A DNA stretch of 22,430 nt from DATEJJ01 sp039649115. GTDB taxonomy: Bacteria > Actinomycetota > Actinomycetes > Mycobacteriales > Micromonosporaceae. This document shows positions 7,254 to 13,932 of this stretch, in pieces. Where the stretch lies: assembly GCA_039649115.1 (NCBI GenBank), contig JBBWZQ010000119.1, positions 1-22,430 on the forward strand, in the 5' to 3' direction. The notes beneath the pieces were generated by a model, which saw only the letters and a list, made by a program, of their open reading frames with translations, made no database searches and had not been told where the DNA came from. Numbering within the stretch: the first letter of the stretch is position 1; every line of letters starts with the position of its first letter. The position numbers were made by a program, and so were the translations under genes.

Positions 7254-8788
7254 CCGGCGGCGCCCGGCGGGATGAACGGCAGGTCGGGCGGAAGGCCCGA
7301 CTCGATCATGCGCCATAGCGCGCCGGTGTCCAGATGCCGCTCGACAAGGTCGCCGAGCAGGTCGAGCAGGCGTTCGCGCCGGTCGGCGAACACGGTGTCG
7401 GGCGCGACGACGAACCCGCTCCGCCCGGCGAGCCGGGCCGCCTCGGCCAGCAAAGCCCGCCGGAACCCGTCGGACTCGAGGGTGCCGTGCCAGTGGGTAC
7501 CGAAGACGCTGCCCGCCACCGCCCCTTCGCCGCTGCCGTCGGACCGGCGGATCAGCGGGGTCGGCGCCCCGCGCGACTCGTACCCGTGGTGGATCTCGTA
7601 ACCGGACACCTCGACACCGCCGAAGGCGTCACCCACCGCCTGCCCGGCGCTGGCCGCCAGCGTCTTCTCCTTGGCGAAGGTCACCTCGACCGGCAGCAGC
7701 CCGAGCCCCGGCACGCTTCCCCGGACGCTCTCCACCTCGTCGTGGATGCGCTCGCCGAGCATCTGGTATCCGCCGCAGATGCCCAGCACCGGCCGGCCGG
7801 CCCTGGCGTGCGCCTCGATGCCGGCCGCGAGACCGCAGGCGCGCAACCACTCCAGGTCGTCCACTGTGGACTTGCTGCCGGGGAGCAGGATCAGGTCCGC
7901 GTCGGCCACCTCGGCGGGTGACGTGGTCAGCCGGACCGCCACGCCCGGCTCGGCGGCGAGCGCGTCGGCGTCGGTGCCGTTGGAGATGCGGGGCAGCCGG
8001 ATGACCGCGACCCGCAGCCATTGGCTTCCGTGCGGTGCGGCCGGCCGGCCGACCACGCGTCCGTCCTCATAGGACAATGAGTCCTCGGCGTCGAGCCACA
8101 CCCCGGACTGCCAGGGCACCACGCCCAGGCAGGGCCGGCCGGTCAGCTCCCGCAGCATCGACAGGCCCGGCGCCAGCAGCGAACCGTCGCCGCGGAACTT
8201 GTTCACCACGAACCCGCCGAGCAGCGCCTGGTCGTCGCGGGACAGCAGGGCGAGCGTGCCGAAGAACGACGCGAAGACGCCACCCCGGTCGATGTCGCCC
8301 ACCACCAGCACGGGCAGCCGCGCGTGCCGCGCCAGGCCCATGTTGACGAAGTCGTCACGCCGTAGATTGATCTCGGCGGGGCTGCCGGCGCCCTCGCAGA
8401 TCACCACGTCGTACTCGTCGCGCAGTTCGGCCAGGGTGGCGAAGGCCGCGGCGGCCAGCACCGGACGCAGCTCGCGGAAGTTGCCCGCGGTGACCGTGGC
8501 GAACGGCTGGCCACGCAGGATCACCTGGCTCGCGCCATCGCTGCCGGGCTTGAGCAGCACCGGATTGAACCGCACGCTGGGTGCCAGGCCACAGGCGGCC
8601 GCCTGGAGCACCTGGGCCCGGCCGATCTCCCCGCCGTCGAGCGCGACCGCCGAGTTGTTGGACATGTTCTGCGCCTTGAACGGCGCCACCCGCACCCCGC
8701 GGCGGTGCAGCCACCGGCACATGCCGGTGGTGAGCATGCTCTTGCCCGCGTCGGAGCTCGTCCCCGCGACGAGCAGCCCACCCGTCAT
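7250..8788 (-). CDS. cobQ: Cobyric acid synthase CobQ
   Basis: CobQ amidates adenosylcobyrinate a,c-diamide at four side chains using glutamine and ATP. The 512-residue protein opens with the dethiobiotin-synthetase-like ATP site GTSSDAGKS (residues 9-17), then KAQNMSNNSAV and CEGAGSPAEINL (131-142). The C-terminal half is a class I glutamine amidotransferase: nucleophile Cys338 in GICGGYQMLG and the catalytic His in THWHGTLES (434). Length and domain order are normal. The ATG at 8788 overlaps the cobD stop as ATGA, and its own stop overlaps the kinase start the same way. A longer upstream open frame lies inside cobD and is not part of this gene. One perfect GTCCACTGTGGAC palindrome sits within it, at 7859. 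Confidence 0.96.
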   Translation of the reverse strand: MTGGLLVAGTSSDAGKSMLTTGMCRWLHRRGVRVAPFKAQNMSNNSAVALDGGEIGRAQVLQAAACGLAPSVRFNPVLLKPGSDGASQVILRGQPFATVTAGNFRELRPVLAAAAFATLAELRDEYDVVICEGAGSPAEINLRRDDFVNMGLARHARLPVLVVGDIDRGGVFASFFGTLALLSRDDQALLGGFVVNKFRGDGSLLAPGLSMLRELTGRPCLGVVPWQSGVWLDAEDSLSYEDGRVVGRPAAPHGSQWLRVAVIRLPRISNGTDADALAAEPGVAVRLTTSPAEVADADLILLPGSKSTVDDLEWLRACGLAAGIEAHARAGRPVLGICGGYQMLGERIHDEVESVRGSVPGLGLLPVEVTFAKEKTLAASAGQAVGDAFGGVEVSGYEIHHGYESRGAPTPLIRRSDGSGEGAVAGSVFGTHWHGTLESDGFRRALLAEAARLAGRSGFVVAPDTVFADRRERLLDLLGDLVERHLDTGALWRMIESGLPPDLPFIPPGAAG

Positions 8789-9834
8789 GCCCGCCCCCCG
8801 CACACGCTGTCCCGTCGCGCCGCATCGCGGTGGCCCTTTCGCGCCGCTTTGGGGGTGCGGGCCAGAAGGGAGCGCCGCCACGGTGCCGCCAGGGCGTGGC
8901 CGGCACAGATCCCCACGGCCAGGGCACCGACGGCACCGGACAGCACCGCGGCCCGGCGGATGTCCAGGGTGGCGGCCGGCTTTCCGTCGCCCAGCGCCGG
9001 CCGCACCTCGACCCCGCCGGCGTACCGGTTGCGCCCGCCGAGCCGCAGGCCCAGAGCGCCGGCCGTGGCCGCTTCACACTGGCCCGCGTTGGGGCTCGGA
9101 TGGCGGTGGCCGTCGCGCAGCCAGGTCCGCAGCGCACTCCGGGAACTGCCGCCGACCCGAGGCGCCGCGATCACCGTCAGCGCGGCGGTCAGCCGGGAGG
9201 GTACGAGGTTGGCGGCGTCGTCGAGGCGCGCCGCGGCGGTGCCGAAGTCCCGGTACCGGGGTGAGCGGTGGCCCACCATCGCGTCGAGCGTGTTGACCGC
9301 CCGGTACCCGACCAGGCCCGGCAGGCCGGCCAAAGCTCCCCACACGAGCGGTGCCACCACCGCATCCGAGGTGTTCTCGGCGACCGACTCCACGGTCGCT
9401 CGCGCCAGCTCCGTCGTGTCCAGTGTGGACGGATCGCGGCCGCAGAGGTTGGGCAGGCGCTCCCGCGCCGCGTCCAGGTCTCCGCTGTCGAGTTCGCCGG
9501 CCATGGCACGCGCCTCCCGGCGCAGCGACGCGCCGCCCAGCACCGCCCAGGTCGCCACGGTCACGAGAACGAACCGTACCCAGGGGCGCTGGCGCGTCGC
9601 CAGGCTCGCGGCGGTGGCGGCGGCGACCGGTACCCCGACCGCCAGCGCCGCATAGCCAGTACCCGCCTGGCGGCTGGGAGCGTAGAGGCGGCGTTCCAGG
9701 GCCTCCGCCGCGCGTCCGAACCCGGCGACGGGGTGCAGCCGGTGCGGGTCGGCCGCCAGGGCGTCAAGCAGCGCTCCGACCGCCAGTCCGGCCGCGTTGG
9801 CGACGGCGAGCGCGCGCTGCGTGTCCGTACCCAT
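8785..9834 (-). CDS. cobD: Adenosylcobinamide-phosphate synthase CobD/CbiB
   Basis: CobD joins adenosylcobyric acid to aminopropanol (phosphate) at the membrane, the step after CobQ. The 349 residues carry the family landmarks DPHRLHPVAGFGR (residues 29-41), the ATVESVAENTSDAVVAPL block, AVNTLDAMVGHR and the HRHPSPNAGQCEAATAGAL segment, between several hydrophobic helices. A strong ribosome site GAGGAGGAG precedes the ATG at 9834, which opens the operon. The C-terminal 30 residues are unusually basic (KAARKGHRDAARR). No cobalamin riboswitch is visible in the 100 bases between it and ssb, which hold only a terminator hairpin. The promoter must therefore lie in that short gap, or transcription reads through from ssb. 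Confidence 0.95.
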   Translation of the reverse strand: MGTDTQRALAVANAAGLAVGALLDALAADPHRLHPVAGFGRAAEALERRLYAPSRQAGTGYAALAVGVPVAAATAASLATRQRPWVRFVLVTVATWAVLGGASLRREARAMAGELDSGDLDAARERLPNLCGRDPSTLDTTELARATVESVAENTSDAVVAPLVWGALAGLPGLVGYRAVNTLDAMVGHRSPRYRDFGTAAARLDDAANLVPSRLTAALTVIAAPRVGGSSRSALRTWLRDGHRHPSPNAGQCEAATAGALGLRLGGRNRYAGGVEVRPALGDGKPAATLDIRRAAVLSGAVGALAVGICAGHALAAPWRRSLLARTPKAARKGHRDAARRDSVCGGRA

Positions 9835-9885
9835 GACAGCTCCTCCTCACCTGGCCGTGCGCCGGAAGCGTAACCGGGTTGCGGT

Positions 9886-9921
9886 GCGGTGGCCGGCCGG
9901 ACCCTGCTGGCCGGCCACCGC
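9886..9921 (-). terminator. Strong GC hairpin after ssb
   Basis: GCGGTGGCCGGCC at 9886-9898 and GGCCGGCCACCGC at 9909-9921 form a perfect 13-bp stem with a 10-base loop. It starts 13 bases past the ssb stop and lacks a T-run, as is common in actinobacteria. It should separate ssb from cobD. Confidence 0.75.
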
Positions 9922-9933
9922 CGTCAAGTGGTG

Positions 9934-10620
9934 CTAGGCCCCGGTGCCAGCACCACTACCCGCCCGCGACCGGCTCGCCCCGCGCGACCTGCCGCTGGCG
10001 CCTGTGCCCGCGCCGGCGGTGGCGGCACCCGCCAGCGCGGGTTCCACGGCGACCGTCTCGGACTCTTCCGCCGCGTCTGCCTCCCCTTCTGCCTCCGCCT
10101 CGGCCACCTCGAAGATGGCGCTGTCGAAGTCCTCGAACAGCTCGTGGTCGGGCGGCAGATCCTCCGGCCGGCCCGGATTGTCCATCGTCTCGGTCGGTTC
10201 GCCGCCGATCGCCGCCGCGCTGGTCTCGTCGTTCACCATGTCCGTCGCGGCGACCGTCCTGCGGCGCGCGAACTTGCCGACGCCGCGCGACAGGTCGTGG
10301 CCCAAAGCAAGCGCGTCGAGTTCGTAGGACGTGCGCTTGGCGCCCAGGTCGTCGGTCCAGTCACGGCTGTAGATGCGGCCGTAGACGATGACCGGGTCGC
10401 CCAGTTGGACTGACAGCGAGACGTTCTCGCCGAGCTTGCGCCAGCAGGCGACCCTGACCCGCAGGCTGTCGCCGTCGACCCACTGCGCGCGCTCCTTGTC
10501 GTAGCGGCGAGACGTCGACGCCACCTTGAAGGTGACCAGCATGGTTCCGGTATTGGTCGTGCGCCGCCACTCGGGCGTCGTCAGCACGTTGCCGATGATC
10601 GTTACTGGAGTGTCGAACAT
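9934..10620 (-). CDS. Single-stranded DNA-binding protein paralogue
   Basis: Residues 1-110 form an SSB-type OB fold (FDTPVTIIGNVLTTPEWR, then RVRVACWRKLGENV, then LGDPVIVYGRIYSRDW). The remaining half of the 228 residues is a linker: an acidic stretch (EDLPPDHELFEDFDSAIFE, then EAEAEGEADAAEESE) followed by a basic Ser/Arg/Gly tail. The conserved DDDIPF-like tip through which essential SSBs recruit partners is absent. No rpsF or rplI neighbours are present, so this is probably the secondary SSB, comparable with streptomycete SsbB-type paralogues. The ATG at 10620 follows GGGAGG; an upstream in-frame extension has no SSB homology. The gene is divergent from the alpha/beta hydrolase, and two DnaA-like sites lie in the shared upstream region. 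Confidence 0.88.
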   Translation of the reverse strand: MFDTPVTIIGNVLTTPEWRRTTNTGTMLVTFKVASTSRRYDKERAQWVDGDSLRVRVACWRKLGENVSLSVQLGDPVIVYGRIYSRDWTDDLGAKRTSYELDALALGHDLSRGVGKFARRRTVAATDMVNDETSAAAIGGEPTETMDNPGRPEDLPPDHELFEDFDSAIFEVAEAEAEGEADAAEESETVAVEPALAGAATAGAGTGASGRSRGASRSRAGSGAGTGA

Positions 10621-10625
10621 CCTCC

Positions 10626-10647
10626 CTCTCCCCTTCGCTCTCCCCTT
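10626..10647 (-). repeat. Tandem 12-bp repeat doubling the ribosome-binding region of ssb
   Basis: On the minus strand AAGGGGAGAG occurs twice in direct succession, separated by CG, just upstream of the GGGAGG and ATG of ssb. Each copy resembles a Shine-Dalgarno sequence. Two or three alternative ribosome docking sites could raise or tune translation. Confidence 0.5.
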
Positions 10648-10704
10648 GGACTGGGGAAAGAGTGGCGTTCCCGCGACACGCGCGCCAGCGGCCGTACCCT
10701 GATG

Positions 10705-10732
10705 TGTGGACAGCGAGGGTGGCTGTGGACAA
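10705..10732. promoter_or_regulatory. Two DnaA-box-like sites between ssb and the hydrolase gene
   Basis: TGTGGACAG (10705-10713) and TGTGGACAA (10724-10732) lie in the same orientation, 19 bases apart. The second is the exact complement of TTGTCCACA, the known actinobacterial DnaA box; the first differs at one end base. The spacing is about two helical turns. A pair upstream of a replication gene suggests DnaA-linked control of ssb. Confidence 0.45.
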
Positions 10733-10770
10733 CGCCCATCGGGTTGGTGCCCGATGTCGGTGGGGCGCGG

Positions 10771-10776
10771 TACCGT
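10771..10776 (+). promoter_or_regulatory. -10 box of a leaderless promoter for the alpha/beta hydrolase
   Basis: TACCGT is followed by 6 bases and a GTG at 10783, with no ribosome site. A TTGGTG at 10744 is too distant for a good -35. Confidence 0.45.
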
Positions 10777-10782
10777 CTGCGC

Positions 10783-11730
10783 GTGGAGACGGATATTCTC
10801 GGCCTGCCCTACGAGCGGCAGACCATCGAGCTGGGCACCGACGACGAAGGCCCGGTCGTGGCCACTCTCGTCCGGCGGCGGGCGCAGCGGCCGACCAACC
10901 GGGCCGTGCTCTACGTCCACGGCTACAACGACTATTTCTTCCAGGTCCACCTCGCCGACCACTACGTCGACAGGGGTTTTGACTTTTACGCCATCGACCT
11001 CCGGAAATACGGGCGCAGTCTGCTGCCGCACCAGACACCCAACTTCATCCACCGCGTCAGCGACTACTTCCCCGAGCTCGACGAGGCGGCCCGCGTCATC
11101 CGCGAGGACGACGGGCACGACCGGCTCCTGGTCAACGCACACTCCACCGGTGGGTTGATCACAGCACTGTGGACACACCACGCCCGCGACGCGCGCGTGG
11201 TCGACGCGATGTTCCTCAACAGCCCGTTCTTCGAGTTCAACGTGGCCCGGCTGACCCGCGGCACCATCGGCCCGCTGTTCGGTGCCATCACGCGGTTCCG
11301 GCCATACGCGAAGGTCCGCAGCGGCGTCTCCACCGTCTACGGGCACAGCATCCACGCCGACCACCACGGGGAGTGGAAGTTCGACACGACGTGGAAGCCC
11401 GTGATCGGCTTCACGCCCCGTGCCGCGTGGCTCACCGCCATCCGCGCCGCGCAGGCCCGGCTGCGCGCCGGCCTGAACATCCCGGCACCGGTGCTCGTGG
11501 CATGCTCCATGCGCAGCTACAAACGGCCCACGTGGAGCGACGAGGCGCGCAGCGCGGACGCCGTCCTGGACGTGGAACACATCGCCCGCTGGGCGCCGTC
11601 GCTGGGCCAGCACGTGACGATCGTGCGGATCGAGGGTGGACTGCACGACCTCGCGTTGTCAGCGCCCCCGGTGCGGGAGCGGGTGTTCGCCGAACTCGAC
11701 CGCTGGCTCGCGGCCTATCTGCCTTCGTGA
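10783..11730 (+). CDS. Alpha/beta hydrolase of unknown substrate
   Basis: From the GTG at 10783 the protein has 315 residues. It has the oxyanion loop YVHGYNDYFF, strand FYAIDLRKYGRS, nucleophile elbow NAHSTGGL with Ser at about residue 121 (the usual first Gly is Ala) and a late His in GGLHDLALSAP, so the catalytic machinery looks complete. No signal peptide is present. It resembles monoacylglycerol-lipase/lysophospholipase-like hydrolases. An in-frame ATG at 10702 would add 27 residues, but those are unlike the family and would cover the DnaA-like sites; the -10 box before 10783 supports the shorter form. The stop is 5 bases from the stop of the convergent DUF1444-like gene. Confidence 0.82.
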   Translation: METDILGLPYERQTIELGTDDEGPVVATLVRRRAQRPTNRAVLYVHGYNDYFFQVHLADHYVDRGFDFYAIDLRKYGRSLLPHQTPNFIHRVSDYFPELDEAARVIREDDGHDRLLVNAHSTGGLITALWTHHARDARVVDAMFLNSPFFEFNVARLTRGTIGPLFGAITRFRPYAKVRSGVSTVYGHSIHADHHGEWKFDTTWKPVIGFTPRAAWLTAIRAAQARLRAGLNIPAPVLVACSMRSYKRPTWSDEARSADAVLDVEHIARWAPSLGQHVTIVRIEGGLHDLALSAPPVRERVFAELDRWLAAYLPS

Positions 11731-11735
11731 CGGCC

Positions 11736-12251
11736 TCAGAACTGGTCCCACTCGCCGTCCCGCCAGACGAGCAGGTCACGTAGCAGGAGATTCGGGCCGT
11801 TGGCGTAGAACACCCGGTCGACCGCGCGGGTCGCCTTCTCCAGGCCGGTATGGGATCGGGAGCCCGTGATGATGACCACGTCGCGCGCGGGTACGCCCAC
11901 GACGAGCTCCCCCGGCACCGACTCGGCGAGACCCTCCCAGAACTCGTCGACGAGCAGCACGCTCGACTCCAGGCCGTTGAAGGAGAGCATCAGCGCCGGC
12001 GGCTGGCCGTAGATGTGCACGGAGTCCAGCATCTCTTCGAGATTCCCGACCGCATGACGCCGCAGCCTCCGCCGGGGGATCTCGATGCGCTCAAGCTCGG
12101 ACCACGTGACCAGCGTCTCCCCGTAGGGTGGCCCGAGGGTGTACCCGATGGCGACCGCGTCGAGGTAGCCGTCCAGCACGTTCCCCTGGTCGTACGCGCG
12201 GTCGTGGACCGAGATGAGCACGGGGAGAATCCTGGTGCTCGTGACCCGCAC
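11736..12251 (-). CDS. Hypothetical protein, DUF1444-like
   Basis: From the GTG at 12251 this is a 171-residue soluble protein. The last third has NLEEMLDSVHIYG, VPARDVVIITGSRSHTGLEKATRAV and ending NLLLRDLLVWRDGEWDQF, which recalls the C-terminal pattern of DUF1444 proteins; those are of unknown function and often sit beside unrelated genes. The start is chosen because a TAAGTT box lies exactly 7 bases upstream of this GTG. The open frame runs on to 12401, but the extra 50 residues are basic and of low plausibility. No enzymatic motif is visible. Confidence 0.7.
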   Translation of the reverse strand: MRVTSTRILPVLISVHDRAYDQGNVLDGYLDAVAIGYTLGPPYGETLVTWSELERIEIPRRRLRRHAVGNLEEMLDSVHIYGQPPALMLSFNGLESSVLLVDEFWEGLAESVPGELVVGVPARDVVIITGSRSHTGLEKATRAVDRVFYANGPNLLLRDLLVWRDGEWDQF

Positions 12252-12258
12252 GTCACGA

Positions 12259-12264
12259 AACTTA
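12259..12264 (-). promoter_or_regulatory. -10 box of a leaderless promoter for the DUF1444-like gene
   Basis: On the minus strand TAAGTT, then TCGTGAC (7 bases), then GTG. The surroundings closely match those of the hotdog gene at 19750 (TAGTTT, CGTGGT, GTG). Confidence 0.5.
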
Positions 12265-12454
12265 GCGCGTACCGGCGGAAGGCGAGAAGTCCTCTCATAT
12301 GCTGCGTATCCCGTCGGGATGGGCGATCGCATCCGCAGGTCAGCTCGTTTGAGATGACGATCGGGTACGGAGGTCAACTCGCCGCCGACCGGTACGCCCA
12401 AATGCAGTAAGGTCCCCGATCCACCGGGCGGTAACCTTCTGGCGGACAGCGACC

Positions 12455-12530
12455 GCGCCCGTAGCTCAGTGGATAGAGCAGGAGACTTCTAATCTCAAGG
12501 TCGCAGGTTCGAATCCTGCCGGGCGCACCA
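12455..12530 (+). tRNA. tRNA-Arg (anticodon TCT) with encoded CCA
   Basis: The acceptor stem GCGCCCG pairs perfectly with CGGGCGC, the D-arm is GCTC/GAGC, the anticodon loop is CTTCTAA (anticodon TCT, reading AGA and AGG), and the T-arm is GCAGG TTCGAAT CCTGC. The discriminator A at 12527 is followed by CCA at 12528-12530. The outermost anticodon-stem pair is G-A, the only mismatch. An integrase fragment begins about 100 bases downstream, so the 3' half of this tRNA has probably served as an attachment site. A candidate -10 (TAACCT) is at 12432. Confidence 0.96.
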
Positions 12531-12634
12531 CACGTTTCCGCAGTTCAGTGGCCTGGTCTGGCGATCATCGGAGCCGGCCGTTGATCTTGTTCGGGGCCTC
12601 AATGCTAGGGTTTTGCCAGGGATCTTGCAGAGGG

Positions 12635-12895
12635 TCATGCTGCCTTGCTGTCGGGGTTCCCGCCGGCCGCCTTCCTACCCGGCTTGGTCTTGCCGGGCTT
12701 CTTGGCTGCCTTGGTGCCCCGTGGCACCAGCCTAGCCGCCCGCTTCGCCATGTTCTTGGCTGCTTTGTCGAACAGGTGGCCGTAGATGTCGCTGGTCACC
12801 GCGATCGAGCTGTGGCCCAGCTCCTTCGAGACGACCGCGATGTCCGCACCGGTGGAGATCAGCGCCGAGGCGCCGCCGCCGCGGACGTCATGCAC
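12635..12895 (-). pseudogene. C-terminal fragment of a tyrosine recombinase (phage/ICE integrase)
   Basis: Only the last 85 or so residues survive. They hold three catalytic landmarks: Arg in HDVR, His in ELGHSS and the nucleophile Tyr in DIYGHL, followed by a Lys/Gly-rich tail. The residue two after the usual Arg-x-x is Gly instead of His or Lys. The N-terminal DNA-binding domain and the first catalytic Arg are missing, and upstream of about 12895 the frame reads into antisense of another gene. The fragment's 3' end faces the tRNA-Arg about 105 bases away, the standard arrangement for an element integrated in a tRNA. It cannot be active. Confidence 0.8.
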
Positions 12896-12896
12896 C

Positions 12897-13440
12897 TGTG
12901 CATCCGCTACGCCAAAACCGCCGCCACCCGCGCGGTCGCCATCGCAGCCCGGCTGCTGGCCACCAGCTGCATCGTCGCGCTGACCTACGTCACCACCCGC
13001 GCCATCCTGGTCATCAACGCCGAGCCGCACACCCACGTCGCCTACCCCGACCTCGCCGTCTCCCAGATCCTCATCTCCCTCGCGATCTGCATCGTCGTGG
13101 CCAGCCTCGCCGTACCGGCCCTCGCCGCTCCCCTCCTGACACCCGCGCGCCTGCCCAGCCGCAGCCACCAATACCGCCAGCTCCACCCGCTCTGGCTGAC
13201 CCTCTACCAAGCCATCCCCGAAATCGCCCTCCATCCACCACGCCACTCCGAGCGCAACTCCACCAGGCCAGCCACCACCCACGCATGGAGCCTCCTGTAC
13301 CGACGCCTGATCGAGATCCACGACGGACTCCGGCGCATCCAGCCCTACAACCACCCAGCTTGCTCACCACGGCCGCACAACAGGCAATCGACGCGGGAGC
13401 AGCCGGGCATGGCTCACTTCGGAAGCGATCAACAAGGCGT
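12897..13440 (+). pseudogene. Fragment of a MAB_1171c-type membrane protein (DUF6545-like C-terminus)
   Basis: The open frame starts at the break point of the integrase fragment. It encodes two membrane helices (AARLLATSCIVALTYVTTRA and the ILISLAICIVVASLAVPALA region), then the segment LHPLWLTLYQAIPEIAL and RLIEIHDGLRRIQPY, which matches the C-terminal soluble part of the MAB_1171c family of putative actinobacterial transporters. After PYNHP the frame slips by one: the expected continuation (LLTTAAQQAIDAGAAG) lies in the next frame at about 13360-13410. The missing N-terminal helices and this frameshift make it a pseudogene. Such genes usually accompany XRE regulators in mobile or variable regions. 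Family assignment is from memory of the motif. Confidence 0.6.
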
Positions 13441-13482
13441 AGGAACCTCGATGATCTTCCGAACCGGTCATGTCCGCCCTGC

Positions 13483-13502
13483 CGCGCCCAGCAAGGGGCG
13501 CG
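13483..13502 (+). terminator. Possible terminator hairpin after the MAB_1171c fragment
   Basis: CGCGCCC and GGGCGCG form a 7-bp stem around a 6-base loop. It lies about 70 bases beyond the frameshifted end of the membrane-protein fragment. There is no T-run; support is modest. Confidence 0.3.
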
Positions 13503-13585
13503 TCTACACCAATCGTCTCAAGCCGGACACTCATCACGACTTTGCCGGGGCCTGGTTGAATCCTGTCCTCGCTACTGCCGGAGTA

Positions 13586-13867
13586 TCAGGGGGAATCGGC
13601 GTCTGTCGTGGGTTCTGGTGGCATTTCACTGAGCAGCTCGTTGATGTGCTCGGCAAGTTGGGTCATGCCGGTTCTGGTAGCCGCGGCCAGCGCGGCTTCG
13701 AGTACCTGGTTTGCCTGGTCGGGTTGGCCAGCAGCGAGAAGGAGTTGGCCCAGGCTGTTGCCGACGATGGCGATCCCCGTCGGCTCGCTGTAGTTGCCGG
13801 AAGATCTGAATGATTCCACCAGTCTGGATGCGGCCGGCCGATGCTGGTTGGCGATGTCAAACGGATG
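13586..13867 (-). pseudogene. C-terminal TPR fragment of a transcriptional regulator
   Basis: About 94 codons are open, ending at 13586. The segment GNSLGQLLLAAGQPDQANQ and VLEAALAAATRTGMTQLAEHINELL is a typical last TPR of XRE- or AfsR-type regulators. A TGA at 13868-13870 closes the frame upstream, no sensible start or ribosome site is present, and no upstream domain can be found in any frame before the pseudo-protease gene. It is best read as the leftover tail of a longer regulator. A 10-bp direct duplication (GATGTCAAAC twice, 13853-13873) marks its upstream break. Confidence 0.55.
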
Positions 13868-13932
13868 TCAAACCGCGTGGTCGATGCTGTCCCTCGACGA
13901 ATGGCGACTGTTTTCGGGAGGGAGAGCCAGCG

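Noticed and set aside
9835..9933. Cobalamin riboswitch upstream of cobD
   Set aside because: The gap is under 100 bases and filled by the ssb terminator; no B12-box-like sequence was found.
10702..10782. ATG at 10702 as the hydrolase start
   Set aside because: It would place the DnaA-like sites and the -10 box inside the coding region, and the 27 residues lack hydrolase likeness.
9934..11646. A 570-codon open frame on the minus strand covering ssb and the hydrolase antisense
   Set aside because: Only the last 228 codons are SSB-like and they start at an ATG with a ribosome site. The upstream part mirrors the hydrolase coding frame.
12265..12454. Direct repeats AGGTCAGCTCG and AGGTCAACTCG upstream of the tRNA
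   Set aside because: Only a single imperfect pair 34 bases apart with no relation to promoter elements; could easily be chance.
12635..13354. 239-codon minus-strand frame as a full integrase
   Set aside because: Only the last 85 residues match a recombinase; the N-terminal part is antisense to the membrane-protein fragment and is rich in Gly, Asp and Val with no domain.
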